DNA from: Clostridium sp. AWRP
GTDB taxonomy: Bacteria > Bacillota > Clostridia > Clostridiales > Clostridiaceae
Length of the DNA: 64,000 nucleotides
Direction of reading: 5' to 3'
NCBI RefSeq assembly: GCF_004006395.2
Contig: NZ_CP029758.2
Span: forward strand, 4,464,001 to 4,528,000
Position 1 is the first letter of the stretch. Each line of letters begins with the position of its first letter. Positions 8,343-15,505 of this stretch are shown piece by piece. The position numbers were made by a program, and so were the translations under genes. A model generated the notes under the pieces. That model was not told where the DNA came from and ran no database searches. It was given only the letters and a program-made list of their open reading frames with translations.

Positions 8343-8843
8343 ATGAGTTTGTATGAAGATTGGACAAATATGGTTGTAAATTTTGTAAAGGCAAAAGGTG
8401 AAGCTGCCTTTTGGAAAGAATATGGCTCAATTGAAAAAAATATTTATACAAAAATTTTATCTGAACATGAGGGCACTATAGATGGAGCTATAAAAGATTT
8501 AGCAAAAAAATTTGAAACTTCAGAAGTATTTTTTATGGGATTTTTGGATGGAATAAATGATAGTCTTGAAAAACCTTTAGTTCTTGAAGACTTAAAGGTA
8601 GATTCAAAAATTTCTGTAGAAATTAATTTTGAAAAATTGTACTTTAATATGTTAGATGCCAAAGCTGATTACCTGTATGATCTTCCCCAGTGGGAGTCTA
8701 TATTTTCAAATCAAAAAAGAAGAGAAATACATAAAAAATGGGTTTCTTCTAAAACCGTAGTAAATAAAACTAAGGTTGGTAGAAATGATCCTTGTCCATG
8801 CGGCAGCGGTAAAAAATATAAACAGTGCTGTGGCAAAAAATAA
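8343..8843 (+). CDS. SEC-C motif protein
   Basis: 166 aa. The C-terminal residues [19 protein letters not shown] are a textbook SEC-C zinc motif, also found at the end of SecA, where it binds zinc and SecB or ribosomes. The first approximately 140 residues are helical and resemble no domain I can name. Several clostridial stand-alone SEC-C proteins have this layout. The start ATG at 8343 is placed by the leader structure; GCAGGATAAAGT directly upstream could also act as a weak Shine-Dalgarno. Monocistronic, with its own terminator. Function unknown. Confidence 0.75.
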
Positions 8844-8867
8844 GCATATGATTTTCATGTTTAATTT

Positions 8868-8899
8868 GGAGTAAGCTTTTTAAAGTTTGCTCCATTTTT
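8868..8899 (+). terminator. Rho-independent terminator after the SEC-C gene
   Basis: A 12-bp stem GGAGTAAGCTTT / AAAGTTTGCTCC with two G-U pairs, followed by ATTTTTA. Confidence 0.8.
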
Positions 8900-8908
8900 A
8901 TTATTATA

Positions 8909-8958
8909 TTTATCCCATAGCTGTAATATAAGCAAACTCCGTCTGAACCTAAGAATCA
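8909..8958 (+). repeat. Structured intergenic repeat, copy D (deleted form)
   Basis: It starts TTTATCC like the full copies, then jumps to the second arm of the 3' hairpin: CTCCGTCTGAACCTAAGAATCA (8937-8958) matches copy B (CTCCATCTGAACCTAAG). The middle is missing, so it looks like a deletion derivative. It lies upstream of the DUF4434 gene. Confidence 0.55.
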
Positions 8959-9014
8959 TTTGATATATTATCGTAAAATAGAACTTAATTTTTCATAAAG
9001 GAGGATTTTTAAAT

Positions 9015-10838
9015 ATGAAAATTAAAAGTAAAAAAATCACACTCATAATTTCAATTTTAGCAATTGCTTTTTTTACATTTATTTATTTTAATAGCCCACT
9101 CAAGTCTAATAAAAATTACCCCATAGTCACCGGGTCATTTATCCAGTTAGATCTCACTCAAAATTGGTCAGATAGTGATTGGAAGAAGGAACTAACCTAT
9201 CTAAAACAAAACAAAATGAAGTATTTGGTGCTATCCGGTGTCTCCCAAACTAATGGAAACATTACTAAAATTTCATATAAAAATTCAAACACAAACTACC
9301 CGAAATTATATCCTAACGTTGATCCTGTGGATTTATGCTTAAAAAATGCTGAAGAATTGAACATGAAAATTTTTATGGATACCAACTATAACAATGAGTG
9401 GTGGCAAATATCTCCGGAAAACTCAGCCTGGCTAAATTCTCAAATGGAAAGAAGCAGTCTTATAGCTGATGATTTATATAAGAATTATCACCGCAAATAT
9501 CCTAATGCTTTTTATGGATGGTACTTTCCCTATGAAGTAGACAATGCTAAATTTAATAAATTCAATAAATATGACTGTCTAATAAACGCTATAAATGTTC
9601 ACCTTAAAACTCTTAGTGAAAGAAAAGAGCGTCTTCCTATTTTATTATCGCCTTTTATGAATTCATCTGCAGGTACTGCCAAAGAATATGAATCAGATTG
9701 GAAATATGTATTTTCAAAAACAAACTTTAAAAAAGGAGATATATTTTGCCCTCAAGATTGCATAGGCAGTGGTAGGCTAAAACTAGAAGAGGTTAATTCA
9801 TGGTATACTGCCCTTAGAAAGGCTGTTGACAGCAAACCTGGTATGTTATTTTGGGCCAACACTGAAAACTTTGATTATGCAAATAACTCCAGTGCACCTT
9901 TAGACAGGTTTTTAAAACAACTCACTTTGGAACAACCCTGCGTAGATAATATAATATGTTTTTCTTACAGCCATTATTATAGTCCAAATAATATAGACAG
10001 CGGCTTTAATAAGGCATATTCTTATTATGTAAAAAAAGGCAAGCTTCCTATAGAAAAATTAGATATTCCTCAAAATTTAACTGTATCAACTATAGAGAAA
10101 AATAAGTTTAAAATAGCTTGGTCAAGCCCTAAAAACTCTAATAATATTTGCGGCTATGAGATTTACAGAAACGGTACCCTAATTTCTCGTATTATGACTC
10201 AAAGGAAATATGGAGGTAACCCCAAATATTTTACTAAAGTTATTACAGATATACCTCTGCTACGAGAAGATACAAACCATTGTACTTATGAGGTAAGATC
10301 CTTAGGTTTTTCAGGCAATGTATCAAAACCTTCAAAGCCTGCAGTAGTTGCAGTGGATTCTATAAAAAAACTTCCTAACTTGCTTTCAAGGAATTGTACT
10401 TATACCTTGCTTCCCATGCCCCACGAAAATTACAATGACGCAACACTTAAAAAACTTACTGACGGAAAGTTTGCTTCTGTAAATTCAGTAAAAGACAAAG
10501 CTTTGGTAGGTTGGTACACTAAACCCATAGATATAACTATAGATCTAGGAAGCTCAAAACAAGTGGAACAATTCATGGTAAGTTATTTTAGAGACACAAT
10601 TTCTTGGTCTGAACTTCCCGATAGAGCTTCTATTGCCGTATCTGAAGATGGTGTAAGTTTTACACCTGTAGGACTTTTTAGGATTCCTTCTGTACCTTTT
10701 TCAGACAGATATGGTTCCAAATATCCCCTATATTTAACTCTGTCTAGACCTATAAAAGCAAGATATATAAAGCTAACTTCTGTTACTAAACCTAATTATT
10801 ATACTTTTATAGATGAATTTGAAGTGCGAAGTAATTAA
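9015..10838 (+). CDS. Secreted or membrane-anchored DUF4434 protein with FN3-like and discoidin domains
   Basis: 607 aa. Residues 1-28 form an uncleaved-type signal anchor (KKITLIISILAIAFFTFIYF). Residues about 35-320 match DUF4434, a TIM-barrel glycoside-hydrolase-like domain (TGSFIQLDL, WWQISPENSAWL, FYGWYFPYEVD). Residues about 345-445 look like a fibronectin type III fold (PQNLTVSTIEKNKFKIAWSS, YEIYRNG). The last approximately 145 residues look like an F5/8-type carbohydrate-binding domain (ITIDLGSSKQVEQFMVSYF, ARYIKLTSV). A cell-surface polysaccharide-binding or -degrading role is inferred. The ATG follows AGGAGG. Monocistronic. Confidence 0.75.
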   Translation: MKIKSKKITLIISILAIAFFTFIYFNSPLKSNKNYPIVTGSFIQLDLTQNWSDSDWKKELTYLKQNKMKYLVLSGVSQTNGNITKISYKNSNTNYPKLYPNVDPVDLCLKNAEELNMKIFMDTNYNNEWWQISPENSAWLNSQMERSSLIADDLYKNYHRKYPNAFYGWYFPYEVDNAKFNKFNKYDCLINAINVHLKTLSERKERLPILLSPFMNSSAGTAKEYESDWKYVFSKTNFKKGDIFCPQDCIGSGRLKLEEVNSWYTALRKAVDSKPGMLFWANTENFDYANNSSAPLDRFLKQLTLEQPCVDNIICFSYSHYYSPNNIDSGFNKAYSYYVKKGKLPIEKLDIPQNLTVSTIEKNKFKIAWSSPKNSNNICGYEIYRNGTLISRIMTQRKYGGNPKYFTKVITDIPLLREDTNHCTYEVRSLGFSGNVSKPSKPAVVAVDSIKKLPNLLSRNCTYTLLPMPHENYNDATLKKLTDGKFASVNSVKDKALVGWYTKPIDITIDLGSSKQVEQFMVSYFRDTISWSELPDRASIAVSEDGVSFTPVGLFRIPSVPFSDRYGSKYPLYLTLSRPIKARYIKLTSVTKPNYYTFIDEFEVRSN

Positions 10839-10918
10839 AAACACCTCTGTACATATGTTTAATATGAATTTTTCGTTTGCATACCTATTATATTATTGTA
10901 TAATATAATAGAATGTGA

Positions 10919-10972
10919 CTAAATAACGATTCCTAAGCATCAGATAGAGTTAAAACTCCCTCTGATACCAAG
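10919..10972 (+). repeat. Structured intergenic repeat, copy E (3' hairpin half)
   Basis: CTAAATAACGATTCCTAAGC aligns with CTAGATAACGATTTCTAAGC of copy C, followed by the hairpin ATCAGATAGAGT / ACTCCCTCTGAT. The first domain is absent. It lies in the spacer before asnS. Confidence 0.6.
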
Positions 10973-11082
10973 AACCTATTTATATAGTTCATACTAATCT
11001 TAAAAACTGTGTATTCAGTTAATCCAATATTTTAAAGCAGTTATGAAAATTTAAAATACAATGTACCTATGGAGGAAAATTT

Positions 11083-12474
11083 ATGGAAACCACATTGATA
11101 AGATCTCTTTATAGAGAAACTGAAAAATTTGTAAACAAAGATATTAAAATTTCAGGCTGGATTAGAACCCTAAGAGATTCTAAATCATTCGGCTTTATAG
11201 AATTAAATGATGGATCATTCTTCAAAAACATCCAAATAGTCTTTGATGAAAAATTGACTAACTTTAAAGAACTAACAAAATTAGCTATCAGTTCATCATT
11301 GTCTATAGAGGGCACCTTGGTTCTTACACCTAATGCAAAGCAGCCTTTTGAAATACAGGCCAAGAAAATAACATTAGAAGGTAATTCATCTTCAGACTAC
11401 CCTCTTCAAAAGAAAAGACATACTTTAGAATATCTTAGAACCATCGCTCACTTGAGATCAAGAAGCAATACTTTTTCTGCAGTATTTAGAGTTCGTTCTA
11501 TAGCAGCCTATGCAGTTCATAAATTCTTCCAGGAAAGAGGATTTGTATATGCAAATACACCTTTAATAACTGGAAGTGACTGTGAAGGTGCTGGAGAAAT
11601 GTTTAAAGTAACTTCCATGGATTTAAATAGCATTCCTAAAAAGGAAGATGGCAGCGTAGACTTTTCAAAGGATTTCTTTGGTAAAGAAACAAACTTAACT
11701 GTAAGTGGCCAATTGTCAGCAGAAACTATGGCTCTTGCTTTTAGAAATGTATATACTTTTGGTCCTACTTTTAGAGCAGAGGATTCAAACACAGCTAGAC
11801 ACGCTGCTGAATTTTGGATGATAGAACCTGAAATGGCATTTGCTGAGTTAAAAGATTATATGGATGTAGCAGAGGAACTAGTAAAATATATAATAAATTA
11901 CGTGCTTGAAAATGCACCAGAAGAAATGGCCTTTTTCAATTCTTTCATAGATAAAACTTTATTTAATAGATTAGATAATGTAGCTAATTCAGAATTTGGT
12001 AGAATAACTTACACTGAGGCTGTGGATATACTAAAGAAAAGTGGAGCATCATTTGAATATCCAGTAGAGTGGGGTATTGACCTTCAAACAGAACATGAAA
12101 GATATCTAACTGAAAAAGTATTTAAAAAGCCTATATTTGTTACCGATTATCCAAAAGCTATAAAAGCATTCTATATGAGAGAAAATGAAGATGGGAAAAC
12201 AGTTGCAGCTGCAGATCTTTTAGTACCAGGAGTAGGAGAAATAATTGGAGGAAGCCAAAGAGAAGAACGATATAAAGTTCTTGAAAAAAGAATAGAAGAG
12301 CTTGGACTTAATAAAAAAGATTATTGGTGGTACTTAGAACTTAGAAAATATGGAGAAACTAAACATTCCGGTTTTGGTCTTGGGTTTGAAAGAATACTAA
12401 TGTACATAACTGGTATGTCTAATATACGAGATGTAATTCCATTTCCTAGAACAACTGGTTCTGCTGAATTTTAA
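11083..12474 (+). CDS. asnS: Asparaginyl-tRNA synthetase
   Basis: 463 aa, class IIb. The N-terminal OB fold (KISGWIRTLRDSKSFGFIEL) binds the anticodon. The catalytic core shows motif 2 (FRAEDSNTARHAAEFWMIEPE) and motif 3 (GFGLGFERILMYITGM), and ends in IRDVIPFPRTTG. The NT-ARHAAEF form and the ending separate AsnRS from AspRS. The start ATG has GGAGG at the right distance. The 244-bp upstream spacer carries repeat copy E and no T-box. Confidence 0.96.
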   Translation: METTLIRSLYRETEKFVNKDIKISGWIRTLRDSKSFGFIELNDGSFFKNIQIVFDEKLTNFKELTKLAISSSLSIEGTLVLTPNAKQPFEIQAKKITLEGNSSSDYPLQKKRHTLEYLRTIAHLRSRSNTFSAVFRVRSIAAYAVHKFFQERGFVYANTPLITGSDCEGAGEMFKVTSMDLNSIPKKEDGSVDFSKDFFGKETNLTVSGQLSAETMALAFRNVYTFGPTFRAEDSNTARHAAEFWMIEPEMAFAELKDYMDVAEELVKYIINYVLENAPEEMAFFNSFIDKTLFNRLDNVANSEFGRITYTEAVDILKKSGASFEYPVEWGIDLQTEHERYLTEKVFKKPIFVTDYPKAIKAFYMRENEDGKTVAAADLLVPGVGEIIGGSQREERYKVLEKRIEELGLNKKDYWWYLELRKYGETKHSGFGLGFERILMYITGMSNIRDVIPFPRTTGSAEF

Positions 12475-12486
12475 TGCACTGATTGT

Positions 12487-12560
12487 TAGGCATTTTCAAA
12501 AAATAACTAGTCAGTATGCTAGCCTATTTTTAACTTGTTATTTTCTTTCAAATGCCTTAA
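12487..12560 (+). repeat. Long imperfect hairpin between asnS and the TM1266-like gene
   Basis: GGCATTT (12489-12495) pairs with AAATGCC (12550-12556), AATAAC with GTTATT inside, and CTAG with CTAG near the tip. The next gene's Shine-Dalgarno (AAGGGGGG) follows at once. There is no clear T-run, so it may be leader structure rather than a terminator. Confidence 0.45.
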
Positions 12561-12575
12561 GGGGGGTAATGTTGT

Positions 12576-12821
12576 ATGGAAAAAAGAATAGGTGTAGTTG
12601 GTATAGTAGTAAACAACCTTGAAAACTCTCCAAAAGTAAATACTATACTTCACTCTTTTTCAAATATCATAGTAGGAAGATTAGGCATTCCATACAGAGA
12701 AAGAAACGTTTCAGTTATATCAGTGATAGTAGACGGTACCTCAGATGAGATAAGTTCCATGACTGGCAAGTTAGGTAAAATGGATGGTATAACGGTAAAA
12801 ACTGCTATAACTAAAAAGTAA
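12576..12821 (+). CDS. TM1266-family [FeFe]-hydrogenase system regulator (ACT-like)
   Basis: 81 aa. The whole protein is one ACT/NikR-C-like alpha-beta domain (RIGVVGIVVNN, VSVISVIVDGTSDEISSMTGKLG, GITVKTAITKK), which matches the TM1266 family linked with HydE/F/G gene clusters in anaerobes. It probably senses a small ligand; no DNA-binding domain is present. Here it follows asnS, 27 kb from the aspA-hydF pair, so the association is regional only. The ATG at 12576 follows AAGGGGGG. Confidence 0.8.
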   Translation: MEKRIGVVGIVVNNLENSPKVNTILHSFSNIIVGRLGIPYRERNVSVISVIVDGTSDEISSMTGKLGKMDGITVKTAITKK

Positions 12822-12835
12822 CTTTATTAAATAAG

Positions 12836-12881
12836 AATAAGGCTTCTAAAATTTACATAAAATTAAGGAGGTCTTATTTTT
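12836..12881 (+). terminator. Terminator after the TM1266-like gene
   Basis: A 12-bp stem AATAAGGCTTCT / GGAGGTCTTATT with wobble pairs, followed by TTTTTG. A second AT-only palindrome with a T-run lies at about 12960-12993. Confidence 0.6.
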
Positions 12882-12996
12882 GTGTTCAAAATATCCTTAC
12901 ATAATAAAATTATTTTGTAAACCTTTTACTTTTGACATTAAAATTACTTTATACGAAAAATTATAAAAATTTATAAATTTTTATAATTTTTTTCAT

Positions 12997-13010
12997 TGTA
13001 ACCGGTTGCA
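12997..13010 (+). promoter_or_regulatory. Candidate CcpA cre site
   Basis: TGTAACCGGTTGCA matches the cre consensus TGWAANCGNTNWCA at 13 of 14 positions. It lies upstream of a TATAAT (13044-13049) for the dUTPase-like gene. The -35 box is poor, so the position fits either an activating or a chance site. Confidence 0.35.
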
Positions 13011-13113
13011 CATTGTTTCAATATTTATTAAATTTCGCTAAAATATAATATGTAGGAAAAGTCATTTTAAAAAAATTTTATAATAATTATATATAAAGAA
13101 AGGCGGCCTATAC

Positions 13114-13578
13114 ATGAATATAGTAAAATTATTTGAATTACAAGAAAATTTAAATAGCAGAATTAGAAGTAACATTTCTATAAAAAAAGATTCTTTAATT
13201 TCAAAGGAAACTCTTGCACTTCAAGTAAAGATGGCTGAACTGGCTAATGAAACCCAGTGTTTTAATTTTTGGAGTAATGATGTAACTGCAAATAATGATT
13301 TAATTTTAAAGGAGTATATAAATTCTTTAAATTTTATACTAACTCTAGGACTTGAAAAAGAATTTACTGATATTAAAATAAACGTAAAAACCAACGATGG
13401 AGATATTACCTCTCAATTCTTAAATTTATATATTGATATAAATGACTTTATCGTCTGTTCATCTAAAGATCATTACATAACTTTATTTGAAGACTTTTTA
13501 AGTTTAGGATACAGCCTAGGTTTTTCTAATAAAACTATAGAAAATGCTTTCTATTCTAAACATTCTGTTCTTATGTAA
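13114..13578 (+). CDS. dUTPase-2-like all-alpha protein, probably without catalytic metal ligands
   Basis: 154 aa. NIVKLFELQENL, then VKMAELANETQCFNFWS and KEYINSLNFILTLGLE follow the layout of dimeric (all-alpha, MazG-related) dUTPases, in which E-L-x-E and E-Y-x-D carry the magnesium ligands. Here the first Glu reads Lys (VKMAELANE) and the Asp reads Asn (EYIN), so normal hydrolysis of dUTP is doubtful. It may be a nucleotide-binding relic or have a new role. The ATG follows AAGGCGG. It is monocistronic with its own terminator. Confidence 0.6.
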   Translation: MNIVKLFELQENLNSRIRSNISIKKDSLISKETLALQVKMAELANETQCFNFWSNDVTANNDLILKEYINSLNFILTLGLEKEFTDIKINVKTNDGDITSQFLNLYIDINDFIVCSSKDHYITLFEDFLSLGYSLGFSNKTIENAFYSKHSVLM

Positions 13579-13593
13579 ATAAATTTAACTTCT

Positions 13594-13631
13594 AATATTC
13601 TCAAGTGGATAGCCTTGAGAATATTTTTTAC
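13594..13631 (+). terminator. Terminator after the dUTPase-like gene
   Basis: AATATTCTCAAG / CTTGAGAATATT, 8-nt loop, then TTTTTTA. It lies inside the longer open frame that begins at 13605, which argues for the later start of the next gene. Confidence 0.85.
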
Positions 13632-13655
13632 AAACAAAGTTTTAATAATATAGAT

Positions 13656-13681
13656 CTCCTACGGTTAAACTACTGTGGGAG
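13656..13681 (+). promoter_or_regulatory. Hairpin covering the ribosome-binding site of the YdcZ-like gene
   Basis: CTCCTAC (13656-13662) pairs with GTGGGAG (13675-13681), which includes most of the GGGAGG Shine-Dalgarno (13677-13682). It could reduce translation until opened. It is too short for a known riboswitch. Confidence 0.45.
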
Positions 13682-13691
13682 GCGATATAAA

Positions 13692-14123
13692 TTGTTTGGT
13701 ATACTTTATTCAATAGTAGCAGGAATAAGCATGAGCATTCAGGGTGTATTCAATACTAGATTGAGTGATAAATTAGGGTTATGGGTCACAACTACAATAG
13801 TTCAAGGCACGGGGTTTGTAATAGCCCTTATCTTAGCTTTTTTTAACAAAAAAAACAACTTGCAAAACATAGGCTGCTGCAAAAAATTATACCTTTTAGG
13901 TGGAGTTTTAGGTATAATCATAACAGTAACTGTAATACAAGGCATTAAATTTCTAGGGCCAACTCATTCTATTGCAATAATTTTAGTTGCTCAACTTGCT
14001 ACTGCAGCCTTAATTGATTTTTGGGGATTGTTTGATTCCCAAAAAATAAGTTTTACAACAAATAAAATACTAGGATTGACTATGATGGTTTTAGGTATAA
14101 TACTACTTAAATGGAAAAGTTAG
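13692..14123 (+). CDS. DMT-superfamily transporter, YdcZ (DUF606) type
   Basis: 143 aa with about five membrane helices. GILYSIVAGISMSIQGVFNTRLSDKLG is the characteristic first helix and loop of the YdcZ/DUF606 group of drug/metabolite transporters; HSIAIILVAQLATAALIDFWG is its fourth helix. A TTG at 13692 with GGGAGG seven bases upstream is the best start. The longer frame from 13605 would begin inside the preceding terminator and add non-membrane residues. These proteins often work as pairs of short subunits; no partner gene is adjacent. Substrate unknown. Confidence 0.75.
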   Translation: MFGILYSIVAGISMSIQGVFNTRLSDKLGLWVTTTIVQGTGFVIALILAFFNKKNNLQNIGCCKKLYLLGGVLGIIITVTVIQGIKFLGPTHSIAIILVAQLATAALIDFWGLFDSQKISFTTNKILGLTMMVLGIILLKWKS

Positions 14124-14220
14124 ATATTTTTAATATATTAGACTAATTAATTAAATAAATATATAATTAATACAGGATATGTTAAAAAAGTAAAGCTGCC
14201 ATTTTAAGGGGGAATTTTCA

Positions 14221-15114
14221 ATGGATTTTAAACAAATAGAAGCTTTTATAAATGTAGCCAAATTTAAAAGCTTTTCAAAGGCTGCAAATTTCAGTTTTTT
14301 ATCTCAGCCTGCCATTAGTTCTCACATTTCTAGTTTAGAAAAAGAATTAAAAGTATATTTATTTGATAGGACTTCTAAAGAGGTACGTCTTACTCCTGCA
14401 GGAGAATCTTTTCTAAACTTTGCATTAGAAATTTTAGAAATCCGTGACAACGCCATATATACGTTAACTAATTTTAACGAAACTATAGCTGGTAATTTGA
14501 AATTAGCTTCTAGTACTACTCCCTGTAACACTTTAGTTCCTTCCTTAATAGAAAAATTTCATAATATACATCCTGGTGTAACCTTCGATGTATTAGAATT
14601 AAACTCTTCAAAAATAATTGATAACATAATAAAATTTAATTTTGAAATTGGACTAATAGGAGAACCTATAGACGATGAAAAAATTGAAAGTTATGAACTA
14701 ACTAAAGATGAGCTAGTTATTATATCTCATCCTTCCTTTAATATTCCCGATATTATAGACATACCTTCCCTTTTTAAATACAATTTTATATTACGAGAAA
14801 AAGGCTCTGCTACAAGAAAGACATTTGAAGATACATTAACAAAGAATGGATATAGCACTTCTCACATAACTTCATGTTTAGAAGTAAATAATATAGGCTC
14901 TCTTATACAATTTGTAAGGAAGGGATTTGGTATAGCTGTAGTTTCAAAGCAAGTACTTAAAAATTATATATCCCTAGGATTGATAAAGGAAAGTACTATA
15001 AAGGATATTCCACTAACTAGATCCATATATCTTATTATAAGTTCTAAGAGATCTCTTACTCCAACAGCAAAATCATTTTTTAATTTTTGTAAAAAATGTT
15101 TTAAGATAGATTAG
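14221..15114 (+). CDS. LysR-family transcriptional regulator
   Basis: 297 aa. The N-terminal winged helix-turn-helix is clear (FKQIEAFINVAKFKSFSKAA, LSQPAISSHISSLEKEL, LFDRTSKEVRLTPAGE). The C-terminal effector domain has the periplasmic-binding-protein fold (GNLKLASSTTPCNTLVPSLI, LEVNNIGSLIQFVRKGFGIA). It resembles the CysL/CbbR-like branch of clostridial LysR proteins, but the ligand cannot be predicted. The ATG follows AAGGGGG. It is transcribed in the same direction as the YdcZ-like transporter 97 bp upstream, which may be a target. Confidence 0.85.
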   Translation: MDFKQIEAFINVAKFKSFSKAANFSFLSQPAISSHISSLEKELKVYLFDRTSKEVRLTPAGESFLNFALEILEIRDNAIYTLTNFNETIAGNLKLASSTTPCNTLVPSLIEKFHNIHPGVTFDVLELNSSKIIDNIIKFNFEIGLIGEPIDDEKIESYELTKDELVIISHPSFNIPDIIDIPSLFKYNFILREKGSATRKTFEDTLTKNGYSTSHITSCLEVNNIGSLIQFVRKGFGIAVVSKQVLKNYISLGLIKESTIKDIPLTRSIYLIISSKRSLTPTAKSFFNFCKKCFKID

Positions 15115-15505
15115 TATGATATAGGGGGTTTTAGGTTTCTAAATTAACTTATATAAAAAAATTATGACGTAACTTTTTTAGTTGAAAGTTGATAGTGGAC
15201 AATTGACAGTAAAGGATGATTTTTAGCTATCGCAAAAAATCTTTAAATTTATAAAACCATCAATGTTTTGCTTTAGCAAAACCGGGCTATCAAAAATTTA
15301 ATTAAAGATTTTTTGTAGTGAAACGGAAAAAAATCAACCTTCACTGTCCACTATCAATTGTCAACTTTCAACTAAGCAAATTGCTTCGTAATTTTTTTAA
15401 ACTGCCAAAGTTGAGTTTTTAATTCTTCATTCTTAACTATTAACTATAGCACATATACTGTAATAAGCATTATAATATATTGTAATAAATTTTAAGGAGA
15501 ATAAT
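15115..15505. other. Intergenic region filled by a MITE-like element
   Basis: The 391-bp spacer between the LysR and subtilase genes contains the 244-bp inverted-repeat element (15155-15398). After it comes AATTCTTCATTCTTAACTAT, a T-rich stretch of the kind often seen in degenerate clostridial repeats. I see no open frame in it. Confidence 0.6.
15155..15398. mobile_element. MITE-like 244-bp inverted-repeat element
   Basis: About 60-bp terminal inverted repeats: AAAAAAATTA...TTAGTTGAAAGTTGA on the left and the complement of TCAACTTTCAACTAA...TAATTTTTTT on the right. Inside, AGTGGACAATTGACAGT and its partner are shuffled, and CAAAAAATCTTTAAATTT / AAAGATTTTTTG plus GTTTTGC / GCAAAAC extend the fold, so the whole unit can form one long hairpin. 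No open frame and no obvious target duplication. Non-coding mobile-type repeats of this form are common in clostridia. Confidence 0.65.

Noticed and set aside
10839..11082. Possible T-box leader before asnS
   Set aside because: No T-box sequence (TGGNACCGCG-like) and no specifier stem; the spacer holds repeat copy E and an AT-rich hairpin only.
13605..13691. Longer start for the YdcZ-like transporter
   Set aside because: It would start inside the preceding terminator; the TTG at 13692 has an excellent ribosome-binding site.
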